NCBI GenBank assembly: GCA_016187925.1
Contig: JACPIS010000026.1
Location: 62,001-126,000 of the forward strand
Length of the DNA stretch: 64,000 nt
Direction: 5' to 3'
From: Opitutia bacterium
GTDB lineage: Bacteria; Verrucomicrobiota; Verrucomicrobiia; Opitutales; Opitutaceae
In this document: piece by piece, positions 59,643 through 64,000 of the stretch
How the letters are laid out: each line of letters opens with the position of its first letter
How positions within the stretch are numbered: position 1 is the first letter of the stretch
Notes under the pieces: model-generated
Database searches by the model: none
The model's input: only the letters and a program-made list of their open reading frames with translations
What the model was told of the DNA's origin: nothing
Made by a program: the position numbers and the translations under genes

Positions 59643-61994
59643 TTAGAAGCGGGTGCCGAACGAGAAATTGAACTGGCTGCCCTTCTTGTTGAACTTGTCA
59701 CCGGTCAGAGGGATGCCGAAGTCGAGACTGAGGGGCGCGCCGGCGACGAAGAGGCGGAGGCCGAAGCCGAAGTTGTCGTTGTAGTTCTTCGGGTTGAAGT
59801 CGTACGCGCCGAGGTTCACGAAGCCGGCGTCGTAGAACAGGGCGAAGCGGATGGGCTTCACGACGTCGAACGAGTACTCGGCGCTGAAGAAGCCGTAGGT
59901 CTTGCCGCCGATCGGCTCGCCGAAGGTGTCGCGCGGACCGACATCACGGAACTCGAAGCCGCGCAGGGTCTGCGGGCCGCCGAGGAAGTAGCGGTCGAAG
60001 AACGGCACGGTCTTGCTGTCGCCGAAATTGTTGACGACACCGGCGCGGCCGATGAGCGAGAGCACCTGCTGCTGGAAGGAGAAGACCGGCAGGAACTGCG
60101 AGCCTTGGAACTCGAGACGGTAGTAGTTCACGTCGCCCGAGAGCGGGCCGCCGGCGAGCTCGGTCGTGAGCATCATGCGGTTGCCGTTCGTCGTGTTGAC
60201 GATCTTGTCGCGCGTGTCGCGGCCGAGCGTGAAGCTGAGTTTCGAGACCTTGGTCTGGCCCGCGAGCGAGCGGATGAGCTCCGAGGCGTTCGGATCGACG
60301 TTCTGAATGTCGACGATCTCGTAGGTGTAGCTCAGCGTGCCCTCGACGAGACCGAAGAGCCGCTTGCGGAGGTAAATCTGACCGCCGACGCGGATTTCCT
60401 CATAGAAGGCGCTGTTGAAGTCCGAGGTCGTGCGGAAGATCTGGAAGCCGAGCGCCAGTTCGCGCTCGAAGAGCCACGGTTCCTCGAAGGCGAGGATGAC
60501 CTCGCTCGAGCGCGAGCCGAGCTGCAGGCGGAGGCGGAACTTCTGGCCCGCGCCCTGGAAGAACGACTTGCGATTGAAGAGGTCGAAGTTCGACTGGGTG
60601 AGCTCGGTGAAGATGACGGCCTTCTCCAGCGAGCTGAAGCCGGCGCCGAAGGTCAGGTTGCCGGTGCGGGCCTCGTGCAGGGTGATCTTGAGGTTGCGGC
60701 GGCCGGGGATGTTCGTCGACTCGTTCGTGGCGTTCACGTCCTCGAAGAAGCGCGTGTTCTCGAGGCGGAGCTTGGAAATTTTCAGGCGCACGGAGTCGAA
60801 CACGTCGCCGGGGGCGAGCACGAGTTCGCGGAGGATGACGGTGCTCTTGGTCTTGGTGTTGCCCTCGATCTTGATGGACTCGACCTGGAAGCGCTCGCTC
60901 TCCTCGATCTTGTACTCGATGTCGATGTCGCCGGTCTGGAGGTTGGGCTTGCGGACGAGGCGCGCGCGGGTGTCGAGGTGGCCGTCGCGGCCGTAGAAGT
61001 CCTCGAGGTTCTCGACGTCCTTATCGAGCTTGGACGGTCGGAAGATCATGCCCTTTTTCTGCTTCAACAGCAGGTTGAGCAGGCGGCTGTCGTGAATCTT
61101 GTTGCCCGAGAAAGCAATGTCGCCGATGCGGTAGCGGCGGCCCTCGTTGATGCGGATGGTGATGTAGAGCTTGCCGGCGGACGGGTAGTCGAAGCTGACC
61201 TTGTCCTCGGCGATTTCGACGTCGAGGTAGCCCTGCTCCTTGTAGTAGTCGCGCAGCTTGTCGAGGTCCTCGTCGAACTTGTCGTCCTTGAAGCGGCCGC
61301 CGCCGGTGAGCCAGGAGAACGGATGCCAGGTGGCGGTCTCCATCTCCTTCTTGAGCCGGCGGACCTTCACGTGGTCGTTGCCGACGAACTTGATGCCCGA
61401 GATGCGGACCTTGGCACCCTCGCGGACCTTGAAGATGACGGTGCCGAAGCCCGTGCTGCGGTTGCGGTCGACCGTGTAGCTGACCTGCGCCTGGTTATAG
61501 CCGTTCTTCTGGTAGAACTCGTAGAGTTTCTGGGAATCGTCCTTCACCTGGCGCTCGTCGAGCGCGCCGTTCTGGGTGCTCTTGATCTCCTTGAGCAGGC
61601 GCTTCTCCTTGTAGGCCTTGTTGCCCTCGAAGCGGATGTTGAGCACGCGGTACTTCGGCGTCACCTCGACGACGAGGTTCACCACGTTGCCGGGCGCGTT
61701 GTCGCGCTTGACCTCGATGAACTCGAAGAGACCGGTCCTGTAGAGCGTGCGGATGTCGCGATCGATGATCGACTCGTCGAGATCGGTGCCCTCGCGCAAC
61801 GCCATGTTGGCGCGCACGACCTGCTCGCTGACGTTGGCCACGCCGATGAACTTCACGTTCAGCGTGCCGATTTTCTGGGCGGGGCCCTGCGGCGCCGCGG
61901 GAGCCTCCTGGGCGAAGAGCCCGGTCAGCCCGGCGACGAAGACAAAAACGAGGAGGAGAGCCCGAATCGCCGGGCTACGGTGTGAAGTTTTCAA
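59643..61994 (-). CDS. bamA: Outer-membrane protein assembly factor BamA
   Basis: A 783-residue protein: signal peptide (ALLLVFVFVAGLTGLFAQ), five POTRA-type units from about residue 38 (IGTLNVKFIGVANVSEQVVR, VEVTPKYRVLNIRFEGNKAY, REGAKVRISGIKFVGNDHVK, NEGRRYRIGDIAFSGNKIHD, ESERFQVESIKIEGNTKTKS), then the C-terminal beta-barrel with GGPQTLRGFEFRDVGP (the loop-6 RGF motif) and the terminal Phe in FSFGTRF. It inserts outer-membrane proteins. Its first codons overlap the end of dnaB by 20 bases. Confidence 0.97.
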   Translation of the reverse strand: MKTSHRSPAIRALLLVFVFVAGLTGLFAQEAPAAPQGPAQKIGTLNVKFIGVANVSEQVVRANMALREGTDLDESIIDRDIRTLYRTGLFEFIEVKRDNAPGNVVNLVVEVTPKYRVLNIRFEGNKAYKEKRLLKEIKSTQNGALDERQVKDDSQKLYEFYQKNGYNQAQVSYTVDRNRSTGFGTVIFKVREGAKVRISGIKFVGNDHVKVRRLKKEMETATWHPFSWLTGGGRFKDDKFDEDLDKLRDYYKEQGYLDVEIAEDKVSFDYPSAGKLYITIRINEGRRYRIGDIAFSGNKIHDSRLLNLLLKQKKGMIFRPSKLDKDVENLEDFYGRDGHLDTRARLVRKPNLQTGDIDIEYKIEESERFQVESIKIEGNTKTKSTVILRELVLAPGDVFDSVRLKISKLRLENTRFFEDVNATNESTNIPGRRNLKITLHEARTGNLTFGAGFSSLEKAVIFTELTQSNFDLFNRKSFFQGAGQKFRLRLQLGSRSSEVILAFEEPWLFERELALGFQIFRTTSDFNSAFYEEIRVGGQIYLRKRLFGLVEGTLSYTYEIVDIQNVDPNASELIRSLAGQTKVSKLSFTLGRDTRDKIVNTTNGNRMMLTTELAGGPLSGDVNYYRLEFQGSQFLPVFSFQQQVLSLIGRAGVVNNFGDSKTVPFFDRYFLGGPQTLRGFEFRDVGPRDTFGEPIGGKTYGFFSAEYSFDVVKPIRFALFYDAGFVNLGAYDFNPKNYNDNFGFGLRLFVAGAPLSLDFGIPLTGDKFNKKGSQFNFSFGTRF

Positions 61995-63393
61995 AGCGCG
62001 TAATTTCTTGAAGGAAAGTTAGTTTCAAATCACCTACCGGGCCGTTACGTTGCTTGGCAACGATTAAATCGGCCGCCCCGGCAGCGGTCTGGAAACGTTC
62101 GTCGGCATCTTTGGGGCGGGAGAGCATGAGCACCACGTCGGCGTCCTGCTCGATGGAGCCGGATTCACGCAAATCCGACAGACGCGGGGTGCGGTTCTCC
62201 TTCTCCGACGAGCGGTTGAGCTGGCTTAGAACAATGACCGGCAGGTCGAGTTCCTTCGCCATCGCCTTTAATCCGCGGGAAACTTCGGCCACCTGCTGCT
62301 CGCGCGGGGCGCGGGGGTCGGAGCCGCTGACCAGTTGGAGATAGTCGACCACGATCAGGCCGAGTTTCTTGCGGGCGTAGATGCGGCGGGCTTTGGCGCG
62401 CATTTCCATGATCGTGAGATTGCTCGAATCGTCGATCAGGATGGGGGCGCGCTTGAACTCCTCGGCGGTCTGGCCGAGGGCGTTGACCTCGCGGCCGTCG
62501 CGCGAGACGAGGCCGTCGCGCAGCAGCTTCAGGTTCACCCGGGCGCGCGAGCAGAGCATGCGCAACGCGAGCTGCGACGAGCTCATTTCGAGCGAGAACA
62601 CGAGGGTCGGCACCGGGTCGCCCTTGCCGGGCTTCGGCATGGCGGCGGCCTCCGCGATGTTGAGGGCAAAGCTCGTCTTGCCCATCGAGGGACGGGCCGC
62701 GACGATGATCATTTCCTGTCGCTGGAAGCCGAACGTCATCGCGTCGAGGTCCTTGAAGCCCGACGTCACGCCCGTCAGCTCGCCCTTTTTCATGAGCAGC
62801 TTGGCGATGACGGTGTTGGCCTCCTTGATGGAATCCTTGATCTCCTCGGCGCTGTCGCTCACGCGGTCCTGCGTGACCTTGAAGAGGTCCTGCTCGACCT
62901 TGTCGACGAACTCCTCGAGGCCGCCCGAGAAGCTGTAGCACTGCTCGACGGCGCCGGTGGCGGTCTTGATCAGCTCGCGCAGCAGGTGCTTCTCGCGGAC
63001 CTTCTCGATGAAATAGCCGGCGTGCGCGGTCGTCGGGATCTTGCTCGTGACCTGCATCAGGTACGGGAAGCCGCCCACCGCCTCGAGCTGGCGGCGCGTC
63101 TTCAGTTCCTCGGCGAGAATCTCCAGGGAAACGGGCGGGCTCTTCTGATAGAGGTCGAGCATGACCTCGAACAGCAGGCGGTTGGCCGGCAGGTAAAACG
63201 AATCCGCCGACACGCGCGCCTCGAGGCAGCGCGCGATCGTGTCGCTGCCGTCGAGCAGGCAGCACGCGATGACGTGCTCTTCCGCCTCGGCCGAGTGCGG
63301 CGGCGAGCGGTCCGGCGCGGACGCGGGCAGGCCGGACTCGGTGGTCCGGCGGGAATAGCCGCTGCGACGGGGTTCTGTGACGGCTTCAGCCAT
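61975..63393 (-). CDS. dnaB: Replicative DNA helicase
   Basis: A 472-residue hexameric helicase. The N-terminal domain PHSAEAEEHVIACCLLDGSD is followed by a linker and the RecA-like core: Walker A ARPSMGKTSFALN, Walker B LGLIVVDYLQL, VIVLSQLNRSSE and RLSDLRESGSIEQDADVVLM. It unwinds DNA at the fork and loads primase. The unusual basic/proline N-terminal 30 residues precede the domain. Stop lies inside bamA; the chain of genes dnaB-bamA-skp is likely a transcript. Confidence 0.96.
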   Translation of the reverse strand: MAEAVTEPRRSGYSRRTTESGLPASAPDRSPPHSAEAEEHVIACCLLDGSDTIARCLEARVSADSFYLPANRLLFEVMLDLYQKSPPVSLEILAEELKTRRQLEAVGGFPYLMQVTSKIPTTAHAGYFIEKVREKHLLRELIKTATGAVEQCYSFSGGLEEFVDKVEQDLFKVTQDRVSDSAEEIKDSIKEANTVIAKLLMKKGELTGVTSGFKDLDAMTFGFQRQEMIIVAARPSMGKTSFALNIAEAAAMPKPGKGDPVPTLVFSLEMSSSQLALRMLCSRARVNLKLLRDGLVSRDGREVNALGQTAEEFKRAPILIDDSSNLTIMEMRAKARRIYARKKLGLIVVDYLQLVSGSDPRAPREQQVAEVSRGLKAMAKELDLPVIVLSQLNRSSEKENRTPRLSDLRESGSIEQDADVVLMLSRPKDADERFQTAAGAADLIVAKQRNGPVGDLKLTFLQEITRFENFTP

Positions 63394-63480
63394 GAAAGCT
63401 CAGATTGGCTTGGAAAAAGGAGCCCCGAGCAACCTCGAATTCAGTCATTTGTTCAAGAGTGCGGTGTCCACAACTTGCCC

Positions 63481-63512
63481 ACAAAAAAGCTGCGATGGGA
63501 CCATCGCAGCTT
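63481..63512 (-). terminator. Terminator of rplI
   Basis: Perfect 12-bp stem 63487-63498/63501-63512 with a two-base loop and a six-T run on the minus strand (complement of 63483-63488). 21 bases after the rplI stop. The remaining gap 63394-63480 should hold the dnaB promoter. Confidence 0.9.
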
Positions 63513-63533
63513 CGTGAGCTAGATTGACCGGTT

Positions 63534-64000
63534 TCAGGCCTGCGCGGGCTCGATCGGGTGCTCGGAGACGACCTCGAAGGTGAAGTCGACCGTCACCTCG
63601 GGGTGCAGCTTGATCTTCACCTCGTGCTTGCCGAGGGTCTTGACCGGCTGGCCGAGTTGGATGCGGCGCTTGTCGATGGTGACGCCCGCGGCGGCGAGCT
63701 TGTCGTGCAGGTCGTTGGCCGTGACGGCACCGAAGAGCTTGCCGCCCTCGCCCGTCTTCACGGCGATGGCGATCGCGGTCTTCTCGATCTGCTTGGCCAG
63801 TTCCTGGGCGCCGCCCAGTTCCTTGGCCTCGCGCAGGCCGCGGGCCTTCTTGAGCGCGTCCACCTGCTTGCGGTTGGACTGGGTGAGCGGCACCGCCATG
63901 CCCTGCGGCAGGAGGAAATTGCGGGCGTAGCCGGCGCGGACTTTGACTTGGTCGCCTTCGGCACCGAGGCCGTCGACCGGTTTGAGGAGGAGCACTTCGC
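63534..64000 (-). CDS. rplI: 50S ribosomal protein bL9, start beyond the window
   Basis: At least 155 residues: KPVDGLGAEGDQVKVRAGYARNFLLPQGMA is the bL9 N-terminal domain that binds 23S rRNA, then a connecting helix (ELAKQIEKTAIAIAVK) and C-terminal domain (LHPEVTVDFTFEVVSE). A GTG at 63993-63995 could be read as a start, but the frame continues (Glu before Val) to the window edge. bL9 usually has a few residues before the 'V-LL' strand, so I treat it as truncated. Upstream genes such as rpsR/ssb often adjoin it but lie outside. Confidence 0.93.
   Translation of the reverse strand, partial: EVLLLKPVDGLGAEGDQVKVRAGYARNFLLPQGMAVPLTQSNRKQVDALKKARGLREAKELGGAQELAKQIEKTAIAIAVKTGEGGKLFGAVTANDLHDKLAAAGVTIDKRRIQLGQPVKTLGKHEVKIKLHPEVTVDFTFEVVSEHPIEPAQA

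Noticed and set aside
60105-61985. A long plus-strand open frame opposite bamA
   Set aside because: It is the antisense of a gene with POTRA domains and a beta-barrel; the product is acidic low-complexity sequence.
61975-63530. Possible replication origin near dnaB
   Set aside because: No DnaA-box cluster, AT-rich unwinding element or dnaA/dnaN gene is visible; dnaB next to rplI is a common location unrelated to oriC.

Overview
The window is a GC-rich chromosomal segment from a Gram-negative bacterium. It carries outer-membrane biogenesis genes (bamA, a Skp/OmpH-like chaperone, lpxD), LPS heptose genes (hldD, an HldE-type kinase, gmhB) and an ExbB/ExbD/TonB locus. Several proteins belong to families I associate with the Verrucomicrobiota/Planctomycetota group: a Minf_1886-type protein, a DUF5069 protein, and Ton loci with two ExbD copies followed by a TPR protein. 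Verrucomicrobiota, probably Opitutales/Opitutaceae, is my best guess. No rRNA is present, so this is inference.

Layout. 1-5984, mostly minus strand: a truncated secreted protein, tRNA-Phe, an amidohydrolase, GlpX-type fructose bisphosphatase, an MFS exporter and a DUF4019 protein. 6136-8518: a fatty-acid cluster fabG-acpP-fabF with a hairpin between acpP and fabF. 8770-10307: two plus-strand accessory genes, each preceded by a copy of the same 93-bp element. 10323-20290: an FNR-type flavoprotein, a pseudouridine synthase, folD, a REC-histidine kinase, proC, hldD, a NUDIX hydrolase and unknowns. 20433-26417: a DUF192 lipoprotein, M24 peptidase, heptose kinase and phosphatase, an Fpg/Nei-type glycosylase with a degenerate zinc finger, tlyA and nadK. 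26418-27054: a gene-free block of interspersed repeats. 27055-32029: an EF-hand protein, a double-length M16 protease, the Minf_1886-type protein, a Fur-family regulator and DUF5069.

32149-34853 is the accessory part: a head-to-tail plus-strand run of small, visibly less GC-rich genes (three unknowns, a GNAT acetyltransferase, a putative antitoxin and a PIN toxin) separated by related repeat units. It abuts a ferredoxin-like gene whose 3' end is partly duplicated at 34193-34238.

34855-48047: the ferredoxin, an exported Mn-type SOD, a vWA/sensor kinase/OmpR-regulator cluster, two tandem PilZ proteins, pheT, pheS, rplT, rpmI and a DapB-like dehydrogenase. 48048-53621: tRNAs for Lys, Thr and Gln, then exbB-exbD-exbD-tonB-TPR and two paralogous membrane-anchored coiled-coil proteins, a terminator and tRNA-Pro. 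53624-64000: an HTH/metallo-beta-lactamase-fold fusion divergent from pyrE, then htrA, prs, lpxD, skp, bamA, dnaB and the 3' part of rplI, all on the minus strand.

Intergenic DNA is full of recurring sequence families, often in inverted pairs: GTAGGGCG-type palindromes, TGTCATCCTGAGCG-type elements, TGTCATTGCGAG-type elements, TTCGTGT/TTCGTGGTT phrases and CTTTCAAC-type phrases. Some form the immediate upstream sequence or the last codons of genes. I see no rRNA, insertion sequence, prophage or CRISPR array.
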